Below, piece after piece: positions 1-8,774 of a stretch of DNA of 42,716 nucleotides; within the stretch, counting starts at the first letter, position 1; each line of letters opens with the position of its first letter. Source of the stretch: CAZYPH01 sp964649095 (lineage in GTDB: Bacteria > Bdellovibrionota > UBA1018 > UBA923); contig CAZYPH010000007.1 in the NCBI GenBank assembly GCA_964649095.1, forward strand, positions 1 to 42,716, given 5' to 3'. Below the pieces are notes generated by a model. That model made no database searches. It saw only the letters and a list, made by a program, of their open reading frames with translations, and was not told the origin of the DNA. Position numbers and translations under genes: made by a program.

Positions 1-983
1 ACAAGCGTTTGGCGCAACGCTGCTTGTGAAAACTGCGGGCCCATTTTTTCCAGATACAACTCTGCAACAACAAGTTGTTTGATTTTATCTAAAGCGTCTT
101 TCAAAAAAGACCGAAAATCATGCCCATATTGATAAATAATAGTTACTTGTTTTAACGCGTCAAAAGGCTCTTGGTTTACAACGGCTAATAGAAATGCTTG
201 CACCGTACTACGCGAAACAAGCCCAAGTGCTTCTGCCACCAAATCAGCAGTAACTGCGCTAGCTCCAAACGCGATCACTTGGTCTAGAATAGAGAGAGCA
301 TCGCGCACACTACCATCAGCTTCGCGCGCAATAATATTAACAGCCGCATCATCAATATTTAAATTTTCAGCTGCGCAGATTTTTTTTAGCTGTGCACTAA
401 TATCTTTTAAACTAGCACGCCGAAAATCGTAACGTTGGCAGCGTGACAAAATAGTCGCCGGAATTTTCTGTGGATCTGTAGTCGCAAAAATAAAAATGAC
501 GTGACTTGGTGGTTCTTCTAAAGTTTTCAGCAGTGCATTAAACGCCGCTGTGGTTAGCATGTGAACTTCATCAATGATGTAGATCTTAAACTGACCTGAC
601 GACGGTAAAAATTTTACGTTATCGCGTATCTCACGAACAGCCTCGACGCCATTATTAGATGCACCATCGATTTCTAAAACATCAACTGAGCGGCCGGCGG
701 CAATCTCCACACAATCCGAGCACGTTCCACATGATTTTAACAAATACTCAGAATCAGCCCCTTGCTGTACCAAACTCTGTGTGCGCGTTTGACAGCGTAA
801 TAATTTAGCAAAAATTCGCGATAAAGATGTTTTGCCAATCCCTCGAGTGCCAGTAAAAAGATAGCCATGATTTATTCTGCTAGCGCGAACCGATTGTTCC
901 AGAATACGCGTGATGTGATTTTGACCGATAAGATCTGAGAAATTCTGTGGCCGCCACTGACGGGCCAACCCTAAATATGCCAT
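1..983 (-). CDS. dnaX: DNA polymerase III subunit gamma/tau, N-terminal part (runs off the window)
   Basis: Clamp-loader ATPase that loads the sliding clamp on primed DNA in the replisome. The reading frame opens at an ATG at 981-983 and stays open to base 1, so about 327 codons are present and the C-terminal part is missing. I read a Walker A motif (GTRGIGKTS), the DEVH Walker B box (IIDEVHML), a sensor/arginine region (ILSRCQRYDF) and the four zinc-site cysteines ending in CGTCSDC. The first zinc cysteine is 20 residues before the other three, farther than the roughly 8 in E. coli. The gene lies just downstream of the SRP RNA on the same strand. Any programmed frameshift that makes gamma would lie outside the window. 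Identity is certain from the motifs. Confidence 0.96.
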   Translation of the reverse strand, partial: MAYLGLARQWRPQNFSDLIGQNHITRILEQSVRASRINHGYLFTGTRGIGKTSLSRIFAKLLRCQTRTQSLVQQGADSEYLLKSCGTCSDCVEIAAGRSVDVLEIDGASNNGVEAVREIRDNVKFLPSSGQFKIYIIDEVHMLTTAAFNALLKTLEEPPSHVIFIFATTDPQKIPATILSRCQRYDFRRASLKDISAQLKKICAAENLNIDDAAVNIIAREADGSVRDALSILDQVIAFGASAVTADLVAEALGLVSRSTVQAFLLAVVNQEPFDALKQVTIIYQYGHDFRSFLKDALDKIKQLVVAELYLEKMGPQFSQAALRQTL

Positions 984-1032
984 TACTAAAACATGTACAC
1001 TATTTTGAGAGGATTTTAAAAATCTTAGAAAA

Positions 1033-1143
1033 GGCCCCCGCGAAAGTGCCTGGTTCTACGGCACCCATTCATCGCAATGTCGACTCATACCGTTGCTTCC
1101 TTCCGGACCTGGCGGGATTTTGAATTTTCAATCGTGAAGGACC
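1033..1143 (-). ncRNA. ffs: Signal recognition particle 4.5S RNA (small bacterial type)
   Basis: The minus strand carries the conserved SRP core GGTCCGGAAGGAAGCA at about 1094-1110, the binding site for the Ffh M domain. The ends can pair: GGTCCT near 1143 with the GGGGCC run ending near 1033. This gives about 111 nt, close to the 114 nt of E. coli 4.5S RNA. A T-rich stretch (CCTTTTCTAAG) follows the 3' end and may stop transcription. The RNA acts with Ffh in co-translational membrane targeting. The exact ends are inferred from pairing. Confidence 0.93.
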
Positions 1144-1161
1144 ATAAAACCAGACGCTTAA

Positions 1162-1190
1162 TCTATAGTCAGTAACAGCACTAAACACAA
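1162..1190 (-). promoter_or_regulatory. Sigma70-type promoter of the SRP RNA gene
   Basis: On the minus strand, TTGTGT (1190-1185) and TATAGA (1167-1162) are separated by exactly 17 bases, matching the -35/-10 consensus layout. Transcription would start near 1155, about 12 bases before the predicted mature 5' end, which fits a short processed leader. The -35 box lies in the last codons of the upstream alcohol dehydrogenase gene. Confidence 0.55.
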
Positions 1191-2389
1191 GCCTTGAAGA
1201 TGGCGTGGGCGTCCTCCACATAAATTTTACGAACATTATCAAGATACGGTTGTTGGCCTTTTTTATAGACCGCCTTTACCTGAAAAGCCTTTTCAGTGGC
1301 CTGCGCAACAAATGCCTCAACCGACAACGGGGTCTCTTTGACAAACTCTTCTAAAGTACACCAGGCACCCACCCGACGATAAAACTTCTCGAGGCCATCA
1401 CGTTCACCAAACGTCTGCAGGTTAAAATCATCGATTTTTTGCGGTATCACAGCATAATCGAACTGCATGACACGCGGCAAAATCAACGCCAACCCTCGCC
1501 CATGTGAGTTATTGCACATCGCACTCAAACCCGACTCTAAGCTATGCACCGGCCAATCACCGTTACGACCACTAAAGGCCCCACACAGAGCAAACGCGGC
1601 CGCCCAACTAAGGGTGTCTCGACCAATCGCATCACGGGGGTCATTTAAAACCCGGTCCAGGCCTTCGACCACTGTTTTTACAAAGGCGACAGAAAGATTA
1701 TCTTGAAAAATATGCCGCGATTCCGTGCTGAAATAACTCTCCAGTACATGGGTAATCATGTCGCAAGCGCCGTCGATAGTGTACTTCGCTGGCACCGAAT
1801 ACGTGAGCTCTGAATCAATAATGGAGAGCGTCGGCTGCAACGGTGCTCCAAATACCGTTGTTTTTAACCCGGCATCATCATCAGTAATGACCGAATAAAA
1901 ATCAGTTTCAGAGCTTGTGGCCGCGACTGTGGGAATACAAACAATAGGCAGTGCCGATTGAAAAACTTTTCTATCGGGCACCCCCAGTCGAGAGCCTTGG
2001 TACGAATACTCAAAAATAGAATCGTTATTCTGCGGATCAGATAAATAAACCTTAGCCAGGGCAGCAATAGACTTAGCGGCATCCATGACACTACCGCCAC
2101 CAAAACCAATTACAAACTTGACGTTATTATCAGCTGCCAGGCGTGCCGCCGCGTTGATACTTTTGGAACGAGGGTTAGGTTCAATATTTGAAAATATAAA
2201 CGTCTCAACTCCGATACTCTCTAACTGTTGTTTGAGACTATTCAACCACTCAATACGTGTCCCAGAAGTAAAACCAGGGCTCGTTACTATCAAAGCACGT
2301 TTACCCAAACCCTTGACCCAGCGCTTGGTTTCTTGAAAACGCCCACGGCCGAATATAACGTTCGTAGGTAACGCCCACTCAAATCGCAT
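1181..2389 (-). CDS. Iron-type (group III) alcohol dehydrogenase family protein
   Basis: A 402-residue member of the Fe-ADH family, which reduces aldehydes or oxidises alcohols with NAD(P). The nucleotide-binding GGGS motif is at 97-100. The metal-binding region has Asp210 and His214 (ACDMITHVLE) and the late His296 (NNSHGRGLALILP). The N-terminal NVIFG segment resembles butanol dehydrogenase/YqhD-type enzymes. The third metal ligand, usually the second His of an HxLEHxLS motif, reads Ser286 here (VHSLESGLSA), so metal binding may be altered. The gene follows the methyltransferase gene by 15 bases on the same strand and is probably co-transcribed with it. The substrate cannot be told from sequence. 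Confidence 0.85.
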   Translation of the reverse strand: MRFEWALPTNVIFGRGRFQETKRWVKGLGKRALIVTSPGFTSGTRIEWLNSLKQQLESIGVETFIFSNIEPNPRSKSINAAARLAADNNVKFVIGFGGGSVMDAAKSIAALAKVYLSDPQNNDSIFEYSYQGSRLGVPDRKVFQSALPIVCIPTVAATSSETDFYSVITDDDAGLKTTVFGAPLQPTLSIIDSELTYSVPAKYTIDGACDMITHVLESYFSTESRHIFQDNLSVAFVKTVVEGLDRVLNDPRDAIGRDTLSWAAAFALCGAFSGRNGDWPVHSLESGLSAMCNNSHGRGLALILPRVMQFDYAVIPQKIDDFNLQTFGERDGLEKFYRRVGAWCTLEEFVKETPLSVEAFVAQATEKAFQVKAVYKKGQQPYLDNVRKIYVEDAHAIFKACV

Positions 2390-2404
2390 ATAAATTCCTA
2401 TATA

Positions 2405-3229
2405 TTATAGACATGAATCGAATAAACCGGGCTGCCGGTGCAAACCCTCTAATTCTAAGAAACGCCGTTTTAGTTTTAACGGCCAGCACTCGGGGTTATT
2501 TTCACCCATAAAGCCCCCAATAGTACCATTATTTTTAATCACACGATGACAGGGAATTAATAACGGAAAGGCATTTGCCGCCAAAGCAGAACCGATGGCA
2601 CGACCAGCACTGATCTTGCGTAAACGCTCCGCAAGCCATTTATAAGAGCGCGTTTCACCATGCGGAATGCGGCAAGTATTCTCGTAGACCAATTTCTGAA
2701 AACTAGTCAGGCCTTCCATTTCAACTTCGCCACTGCGAAATAAGTAATTCGAATCAAAAATAGGACATCCTGTTTTAGCAAAAGACTCCACTCGGCTTAA
2801 CAACTGTGCCCGTGTCGTATTTTTAAATAGTATCGACGCACTCTGTCTCAATACTAATTTACTTGAAATAAACTCCATCAAAACAGCCATGTTTTGCATT
2901 GGCAGCACAACGCGTAATAAACGTGCCTGATCGTATTCAGATCGACCAAAAATTACGGCACCGTAGTGCCCCTCTGGATGACCGCGAGCTCCTATTGATT
3001 TTGTTTGTAATGCGTTCGTTTGGAAAAATTCGATCGATACGACGGAATCAATTAAAGGCCGTTTTAAACGCTCGAGCTTACGGGACTCTCGTTTGGGAAA
3101 TACAATCTCACTATTACGTGGAGTAAGACTCTCAGGCGAGACATTGGTAATCAATTGCGAAGAGGCACTAAAAAAAAATGCAATTTGTTGTTCCGACACT
3201 GCTGATGATTCGTGCATACGCAAAATCAT
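2405..3229 (-). CDS. Methylated-DNA--protein-cysteine S-methyltransferase (Ogt/MGMT-type)
   Basis: A suicide DNA-repair protein that moves alkyl groups from O6-alkylguanine to its own cysteine. The 274-residue protein has the PCHRV active-site motif at 226-230 (Cys227) and the upstream IPHGETRSY and GRAIGSALAANAFP segments of the DNA-binding domain. The N-terminal ~170 residues are not a recognisable Ada domain: I see no four-cysteine zinc site and no clear AraC helix-turn-helix. The length resembles Ogt/Ada-C fusions with a divergent N-terminus. ATG at 3229 was used; a second ATG lies four codons in. A T9 run (gene strand) encodes three Phe near residue 19. Confidence 0.88.
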   Translation of the reverse strand: MILRMHESSAVSEQQIAFFFSASSQLITNVSPESLTPRNSEIVFPKRESRKLERLKRPLIDSVVSIEFFQTNALQTKSIGARGHPEGHYGAVIFGRSEYDQARLLRVVLPMQNMAVLMEFISSKLVLRQSASILFKNTTRAQLLSRVESFAKTGCPIFDSNYLFRSGEVEMEGLTSFQKLVYENTCRIPHGETRSYKWLAERLRKISAGRAIGSALAANAFPLLIPCHRVIKNNGTIGGFMGENNPECWPLKLKRRFLELEGLHRQPGLFDSCL

Positions 3230-3281
3230 TAAATTGAAATGAAACTACGTTGTCCACCAAAGATTATGGCATGATAAATAT

Positions 3282-3965
3282 ATGACAAAAAAAACCTTTG
3301 CGAATTTACATTATCCAGGAATGGTTGTGGATCCCAAAGAAGTTGAAGCCAATACTAAAGCCCCTCAATCAGAGGGTCTGTCAAAACCAAACGCCAATGA
3401 AGCATGGACCCAATTCTTATCTCATACTGCGTTACAAAAATTACAAAGGCATTCTACGCTAATAATTGGTGATAACCACAATGCTGTTTCTTGGGTAAAG
3501 TTGTTAGCGCCTGTCCCTGTAAAAAGTATTGGTTTTGTGTCTCAGGCATTATTAAGCCCACAGCATCAGTTCGAAGAAGGTTTACTAAAAAATTTAACGC
3601 CAACTTTTGGTACGCCTAGCTTTGACGAGTCGATACTTTGCAACACCACACTAACGCAAGCCATGAGCATGTGGTTAAAATCAAACTATCCTTCAGCTCG
3701 ATTCGAGACGTTTAGTCGTTTGCATTTTGATCAGGCCTTAGAGGATATAAAGAAGGGGTTTGATTCGATAATTTCAATAACCGACACCAGCATCTCAATT
3801 ACAATCAACGACACCGTACGATTAAAAGCCGATACTACAATTCGCGATTCTGCTGTTGCAGATCAGGAGATAAAACAACTAGCCCGACTGGCAACAAGCC
3901 TAATCGGCTTATTCTACGAATGGCTGCACATGGTATGTAATGGACAAACAGACAGTCATAAATGA
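3282..3965 (+). CDS. Degenerate E1/ThiF-like Rossmann protein of unknown function
   Basis: A 227-residue protein read from an ATG at 3282. Two stretches resemble the ThiF/MoeB/HesA adenylating-enzyme fold. ALQKLQRHSTLIIG followed by VKSIGFV matches the first strand, nucleotide loop and second strand. A later segment with YPSARFETF, GFDSIISITD and INDTVRL matches the 'NP..., YD-V-D-TDN, ND' region of that family. The nucleotide loop lacks the usual GAGGLG (it reads GDNHNA) and no zinc cysteine pairs are visible, so it is unlikely to adenylate a substrate in the usual way. Its last 26 bases overlap queG, implying co-translation. The fold assignment is my inference; an unrelated hypothetical is possible. 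Confidence 0.5.
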   Translation: MTKKTFANLHYPGMVVDPKEVEANTKAPQSEGLSKPNANEAWTQFLSHTALQKLQRHSTLIIGDNHNAVSWVKLLAPVPVKSIGFVSQALLSPQHQFEEGLLKNLTPTFGTPSFDESILCNTTLTQAMSMWLKSNYPSARFETFSRLHFDQALEDIKKGFDSIISITDTSISITINDTVRLKADTTIRDSAVADQEIKQLARLATSLIGLFYEWLHMVCNGQTDSHK

Positions 3966-5043
3966 TCTAAAAAATCTTGGCTTTGAATTATGCGGATGGG
4001 TTTCACTTGATTCAAAAAACCTTGAAAAACTCACGACAGCAACCTCTCGCTATGAAGAGTGGTTAAGTCAAGGCTGGCATGGGGGGCTTCATTATTTAGA
4101 GCGCCACGCTGCAATTAAATCAGACCCAACGCAGTTTTTTGCTAAAGCTCAATCTATTTTAGTGGTGGGTTTACCGTACACTCAAAACGCGGCGCATGCG
4201 CGCATGCAAAACAGCGGCACAAAAGTGCACATTTCAAGTTATGTGCGTTCACAAGATTATCACAACACTATATATTCTAAATTAGATATATTTATGAAGT
4301 CGCACAAACTTCGTGGGCGTGCGTTTGTCGATGCACAACCCGTCTTTGACAGATCATGGGCATTGCTTTCGGGACTAGGTTGGATTGGAAGAAATTCTCT
4401 GCTCATCAATCAAGATCTTGGATCATTCTTCTTCATCGGCGGCCTCGTGTTAGATTCGCCAGCTCCTGATTCTTTTGATGTACCATCATTACACGATGAC
4501 CGTTGCGGCAAGTGCACGCGATGCATCACGGCTTGCCCAACCGATGCCATCGATTATGAAAGCAGAATGGTCGATTCAAAAAAATGCATCGCCTTTCACA
4601 CAGTCGAAAACAAAAACTTTGTTTCTATTGAATTAGCTACTAAATTCTCGGGATGGCTACACGGTTGCGATATTTGCCAGGACGTTTGCCCTTGGAATAA
4701 AAAGGCTTTACGAAGCTCTTCTGAACGAAATCATAGTACAGAGAATTTGTTATTTAATAAAAGCCTTGAGGTCTTAACTCAAACCACACACACAAGTTTC
4801 AACACCGATCATAAGTTATTTGCAACTCTGCGTGTCCGTTACTGGGGCTTCATGAGAAATTTGGCCGTAGCGATCTTTTCTCACCCTGAACTAACGAACG
4901 AAAAAAAATCGGCACTACTTTTACAAATTCTAACCACAACGAATGCTGAGAGTGAAAAAGCAGAGCCGCATATTAAGAAAAATCTATGTGACGTGATTAC
5001 TTATATCGATTTACTTTTAAGATATTTAGAGTCGGCGAACTAA
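3940..5043 (+). CDS. queG: Epoxyqueuosine reductase
   Basis: Catalyses the last step of queuosine biosynthesis in tRNA, the cobalamin-dependent reduction of epoxyqueuosine. The 367-residue product has the family's two [4Fe-4S] sites. The first is Cys189/192/195/199 (CGKCTRCITACP). The second is Cys216 plus Cys243/246/250 (CDICQDVCPW). The VDAQPVFDR segment near 130-138 carries the catalytic Asp region, and GWIGRNSLL follows. A HEAT-like C-terminal tail is retained, so length is normal. The start lies inside the end of the upstream E1-like gene. The next gene is convergent, with 26 bases between and no clear terminator. Confidence 0.96.
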   Translation: MDKQTVINDLKNLGFELCGWVSLDSKNLEKLTTATSRYEEWLSQGWHGGLHYLERHAAIKSDPTQFFAKAQSILVVGLPYTQNAAHARMQNSGTKVHISSYVRSQDYHNTIYSKLDIFMKSHKLRGRAFVDAQPVFDRSWALLSGLGWIGRNSLLINQDLGSFFFIGGLVLDSPAPDSFDVPSLHDDRCGKCTRCITACPTDAIDYESRMVDSKKCIAFHTVENKNFVSIELATKFSGWLHGCDICQDVCPWNKKALRSSSERNHSTENLLFNKSLEVLTQTTHTSFNTDHKLFATLRVRYWGFMRNLAVAIFSHPELTNEKKSALLLQILTTTNAESEKAEPHIKKNLCDVITYIDLLLRYLESAN

Positions 5044-5069
5044 CTACAGCAAATAGTCTTAACCCAATA

Positions 5070-6278
5070 TCAAAATGTCTCTTTGAATGGTCGGTGTTCA
5101 AAGTATAGGCCATAAACCATTACATACTCTGCAATGGCCTCTTCTACCTGCAGTCTCAACTTAAATGTTTTATGCTGCATTTTTGAAATCAGGTGGTAGA
5201 TGCGCGGTTCTTTAATATTTACAACACTGCGCCGGTACTCGTTGATAAATGCGTCTTCACCGAGGTGGTCTTCATCGACGTACTTGTCGTTAATGAGAAT
5301 TTGTACTTTTACCAAGTTAGGTATCTCACCCTTATCTTTTGAAATGGTGGAGGCGAATAGAAAAACATCGGTGCCAGAAAACATTAGCTGCATGCCACAA
5401 GCACCTTTTAGACTCATATTATGCATGCCCTCTTCATAGAGCCGCCAATCCCCCGTAAAATAAACAAAATTGGGCGATAGCGTTTCTGGAAGGGTCTCAG
5501 GAAAAGGGTGCACAATGGGCGGACGCTCATCGTCACTAAGGCCCTTAAAATTTCCATAAGGAACATCAAAACGAGTACCGAAATAGAGATCGTCCGAGGT
5601 CATGGGCACTTCATAACCAGGTATATCGATCTCACGCATCGGTTTTACAATCGGCGGAGACGGCAAACCGGGGGCACGACTTCTAAGTAGTGCCTGCAAC
5701 GTGCGCTCTAAATCTTGATAGGCTCCCTCACCCACGACATCAAAATGTGTTTGCCCGTTGGCATCCATTAAAACTAGACGCGGCCAATAACGATTTTCGA
5801 AGGCACGCCAAATTTCAAAATCAAAATCTTTCACAACAGGAAAAGTAATATCAAAGTGTTTTACGGCATCTTCTATGACCTTTTCATTCGCCATAAAATT
5901 AAAAAACGGGCTATAGACACCCACAACAATTAAGCCCGCAGTGAAGTACCGTTTGTGCCACTCTTGTACGTAACTTAATGTCCGCAAACAGGGCATGAGA
6001 TTAAAATCCCAAATAAAGACTAGGATTGTTTTGTTAGCAATACGCTCGGACGTAAAAAACAAATAACTTTTACCATCATCTTCAGAAGAGCACGCTAAAA
6101 AGAGAGGGTCAGAGTTAATCCATTGCGGCCAGGCAGCCTTACGCGCTTCAAGCATCGCCTCGTCGGCCGTCTTGGGTAAATCATCCATCATCATCGACTT
6201 TAATAGTGGTGTAGCTGCTGAATGCCGATCGACATGGACAAAGTTTTTGTCTTTCCCTAAATCTACCAGACGTTTCAT
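5070..6278 (-). CDS. DipZ-like thioredoxin-fold protein with C-terminal carbohydrate-binding-like domain
   Basis: A 402-residue protein resembling the soluble part of DipZ/TlpA-type redoxins. Residues ~84-200 look like a thioredoxin fold with the family features CLRTLSYVQEWHKRY and the FPVVKD...WRAFENRYWPRLVLMDANG block. Residues ~265-400 match the C-terminal jelly-roll module of DipZ (GDWRLYEEG, FSGTDVFLFA, EPRIYHLI). The redox motif is degenerate: the first Cys of CxxC is Leu94 and only Cys97 remains, so normal disulfide exchange is unlikely. No signal peptide or membrane segment is evident, so it may be cytoplasmic. Its start overlaps the transporter's stop by 4 bases (ATGA), implying translational coupling. 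The name rests on pattern resemblance. Confidence 0.65.
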   Translation of the reverse strand: MKRLVDLGKDKNFVHVDRHSAATPLLKSMMMDDLPKTADEAMLEARKAAWPQWINSDPLFLACSSEDDGKSYLFFTSERIANKTILVFIWDFNLMPCLRTLSYVQEWHKRYFTAGLIVVGVYSPFFNFMANEKVIEDAVKHFDITFPVVKDFDFEIWRAFENRYWPRLVLMDANGQTHFDVVGEGAYQDLERTLQALLRSRAPGLPSPPIVKPMREIDIPGYEVPMTSDDLYFGTRFDVPYGNFKGLSDDERPPIVHPFPETLPETLSPNFVYFTGDWRLYEEGMHNMSLKGACGMQLMFSGTDVFLFASTISKDKGEIPNLVKVQILINDKYVDEDHLGEDAFINEYRRSVVNIKEPRIYHLISKMQHKTFKLRLQVEEAIAEYVMVYGLYFEHRPFKETF

Positions 6279-7858
6279 GACAAATCCCCCGAAGTCACCG
6301 CGCTCGAAGACATTGGTTTATGTTTTACTACACTTAAGGCGACGGCTACGGCCGTTACCAGGCCAATTGCAATAAACGTATGGTGCATGCCAATTATGAA
6401 ACTTACTGTGGTATTTTCTAGCGAACCATTTAAGTTCGCCTCTAGAGAACTAAGATGAAAATAGTATAGTAGCAGCGTGGAACTGATTGCTGTACCCGTT
6501 GCTAATCCAAAGTTCCGCACAGTTGCCAACATGGCAGATGCCACACCAAGACTCTTACGATCAACCGAACCCATAATCGCATTATTATTCGGACTTTGAA
6601 AAAAACCCAACCCCACGCCGACAAAACACATACAGGTAATTATATATATAAGCGCGTGGTCAGGTTTATTTATGGAATATTTTAACGCTTCACCGAGAGC
6701 GACTAAAGCTAACGACAAAATTAATGATCCAACGACGGTAAAAATGCGTGACCCAAACCTATCCGACAAACGCCCAGCAATAGGCGCTACAAAGAAGATC
6801 GCAATCGGTACTGCCGTCATATACAGGCCCACCTGAGGCGGGCTCAACGACAAAGCATCTTGAAAATAAAACGGCATTAATAACGCAACACTACTAATGC
6901 CAAGAAATATAAAGAGCGCGGCAACGTTTCCGTAAAAAAACTGAGGCACTTGAAACAACGACAAATTTAAGATGGGCTCTTTGACGCTCCACTCCCACAA
7001 TAAAAACAGAACAAACAAACCGGCCGATCCAAACGACAGAATTTTTTGTAAAGGGCCCGAAATGCCCAACAAGTTATTGCGATCGATAGACAGTCCATAA
7101 CCAAACTGAATAAACATCCACAGCAAGGCACCCAGCCAATCAAAATAACGCAACTTGGCTAGCGTAACCTGAACTCGAACCAAAAAAGGTAATTGCGCCG
7201 TACGGTGAAAAAGTTCTTGTTCCTGGCTGGTACCCAACATCTGAACTTCTAACGATTCCGGCACAAAACGAAAAACCAGAATCATACCCACAATGGAAAA
7301 TGGAATATTAATAAAAAAAATTGAGGGCCAATGAAAATGGCTCAGTAAAAACCCACCAATACTAGGCCCGAGAGCTAACCCTAACGACACTACCATTGCT
7401 AAAGTACCTAGTGCTTTACCACGCTCCTGCGCCGTAAATGTGGCCGTAATGATGGCGGGACCGTTCGCCATAATCATGGACGCACCGACTCCTTGCACTG
7501 CACGAGACAGAATCAATGCGAGAATATCTTGAGACAAACCACACGCAATACAACCCAGGGTAAATACAAAAAAACCAATATTAAATACAAGCTTTCGGCC
7601 AATTACGTCTGCAAGTTTTCCAAAAAACAAAAGCAACGCACTAATACTAAATAAGTACGCGATAATCACCCAACGCGACGCCGTAATACCTGTACTAAAG
7701 GCCTCGGTAATACTTGGTAGTGCGACGTTTACGATGCTTGAATCTAATGTCGACATAAATGTTCCGCAGGCTACGGCAACCAGCACGGTCCACTTACGTA
7801 ACGGACTCAATACAAATTGCTTTGGTGCGGAAGAATTCGAACTCGATGGATAATCCAT
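6275..7858 (-). CDS. MFS drug/proton antiporter, DHA2 (14-TM) family
   Basis: An inner-membrane exporter of 527 residues, the normal size for EmrB/QacA-type 14-helix MFS proteins. The first helix has the DHA2 signature TFMSTLDSSIVNVALP. Motif A (GKLADVIGRKLVF) follows helix 3, and motif C (LGLALGPSIGGFLL) lies in helix 5, typical of antiporters. A second copy of motif A appears later (GRLSDRFGSR). No EmrA-type adaptor is next to it; the partner in the operon is the redoxin-like protein, coupled through a 4-base overlap. Substrates cannot be predicted. ATG at 7858 was used; 43 bases separate it from the divergent transketolase gene. Confidence 0.92.
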   Translation of the reverse strand: MDYPSSSNSSAPKQFVLSPLRKWTVLVAVACGTFMSTLDSSIVNVALPSITEAFSTGITASRWVIIAYLFSISALLLFFGKLADVIGRKLVFNIGFFVFTLGCIACGLSQDILALILSRAVQGVGASMIMANGPAIITATFTAQERGKALGTLAMVVSLGLALGPSIGGFLLSHFHWPSIFFINIPFSIVGMILVFRFVPESLEVQMLGTSQEQELFHRTAQLPFLVRVQVTLAKLRYFDWLGALLWMFIQFGYGLSIDRNNLLGISGPLQKILSFGSAGLFVLFLLWEWSVKEPILNLSLFQVPQFFYGNVAALFIFLGISSVALLMPFYFQDALSLSPPQVGLYMTAVPIAIFFVAPIAGRLSDRFGSRIFTVVGSLILSLALVALGEALKYSINKPDHALIYIITCMCFVGVGLGFFQSPNNNAIMGSVDRKSLGVASAMLATVRNFGLATGTAISSTLLLYYFHLSSLEANLNGSLENTTVSFIIGMHHTFIAIGLVTAVAVALSVVKHKPMSSSAVTSGDLS

Positions 7859-7901
7859 GTCCTACGCTCTCGTTTGTGGCACTTGGATGCGCCCTTAGAC
7901 C

Positions 7902-8756
7902 ATGATAAGACAAAGCATGGCTAATTACGATTCCCAAAAAAAACGAACCGTCTCTGAGTTGACGCAGATCGCTAAAACAATGCGTCGCGACATTTTAACC
8001 ATGATCACCGAGGCCAAGTCAGGCCACCCTGGCGGCTCACTTTCGTGTGTTGAGTTAGTAGCTGCGCTCTATTTTTCAGAAATGGTTTATGATCCAAAAA
8101 AACCACAACTGACTAATCGCGATCGTTTTGTGCTTTCAAAAGGCCATGGGGTACCAACGGTTTACGCCGCGATGGCTGAGGCTGGGTTTTTCGACAAACA
8201 AGAACTCATGACCTTGCGAAAAACAGGTGCACGTTTGCAAGGCCACCCTGACCCCGCGCGCGTACCGGGCATTGAGGCATCTACTGGGTCGTTAGGCCAA
8301 GGCCTTTCGATTGCCCAAGGCTTTGCACTAGCGTCACAGTTAGAAAACAATCTTTGGCATACCTACTGTTTAATGGGTGATGGCGAGCTTCAAGAGGGGC
8401 AAGTCTGGGAAGCCGCTATGAGCATTCCCCACTTTAAACTCAACAACCTCACGGCAATTATCGATTATAACAAAGGTCAAATCGACGGACCAACAAATCA
8501 AGTAATGGGGCTAGAGCCACTTGCCGACAAATGGCGTGCATTTGGATGGCACGTAGAAGTTATTGATGGTCATTCGTTAGATCAGATTCTTCAGGTGTAT
8601 CGCGCTGCGCGCAATAACAAAACCCCAGTCCCGCACTGCATTATTGCAAATACTATCAAGGGCAAAGGAGTTTCGTTTATGGAAGGTAAGATCGGATGGC
8701 ACGGCGTAGCACCTACACAAGACGAATTAAAAACAGCGCTTGGTGAACTGCTTTAA
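7902..8756 (+). CDS. Transketolase, N-terminal (TPP-binding) subunit
   Basis: The thiamine-pyrophosphate-binding half of transketolase, which moves two-carbon units in the non-oxidative pentose phosphate pathway. The 284-residue chain has SGHPGGSLSCVE, the SKGHG loop, GSLGQGLS and the TPP/metal motif GDGELQEGQVWEA ending in IIDYNKGQ. It stops where the pyrimidine-binding domain would begin; that domain is the next gene, 18 bases downstream. Split transketolases are found in many bacteria and archaea, so this is not a broken gene. The first ATG has no good Shine-Dalgarno sequence; a second ATG at 7917 is an alternative start. Confidence 0.93.
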   Translation: MIRQSMANYDSQKKRTVSELTQIAKTMRRDILTMITEAKSGHPGGSLSCVELVAALYFSEMVYDPKKPQLTNRDRFVLSKGHGVPTVYAAMAEAGFFDKQELMTLRKTGARLQGHPDPARVPGIEASTGSLGQGLSIAQGFALASQLENNLWHTYCLMGDGELQEGQVWEAAMSIPHFKLNNLTAIIDYNKGQIDGPTNQVMGLEPLADKWRAFGWHVEVIDGHSLDQILQVYRAARNNKTPVPHCIIANTIKGKGVSFMEGKIGWHGVAPTQDELKTALGELL

Positions 8757-8774
8757 ATATAAAGGAATATATAT

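Noticed and set aside
3170..3178. A9 tract in the methyltransferase gene (also one at 10293-10301) as a phase-variable homopolymer
   Set aside because: Both runs lie in intact frames and encode ordinary residues; runs of this length are common in the window, with no alternative-frame product.
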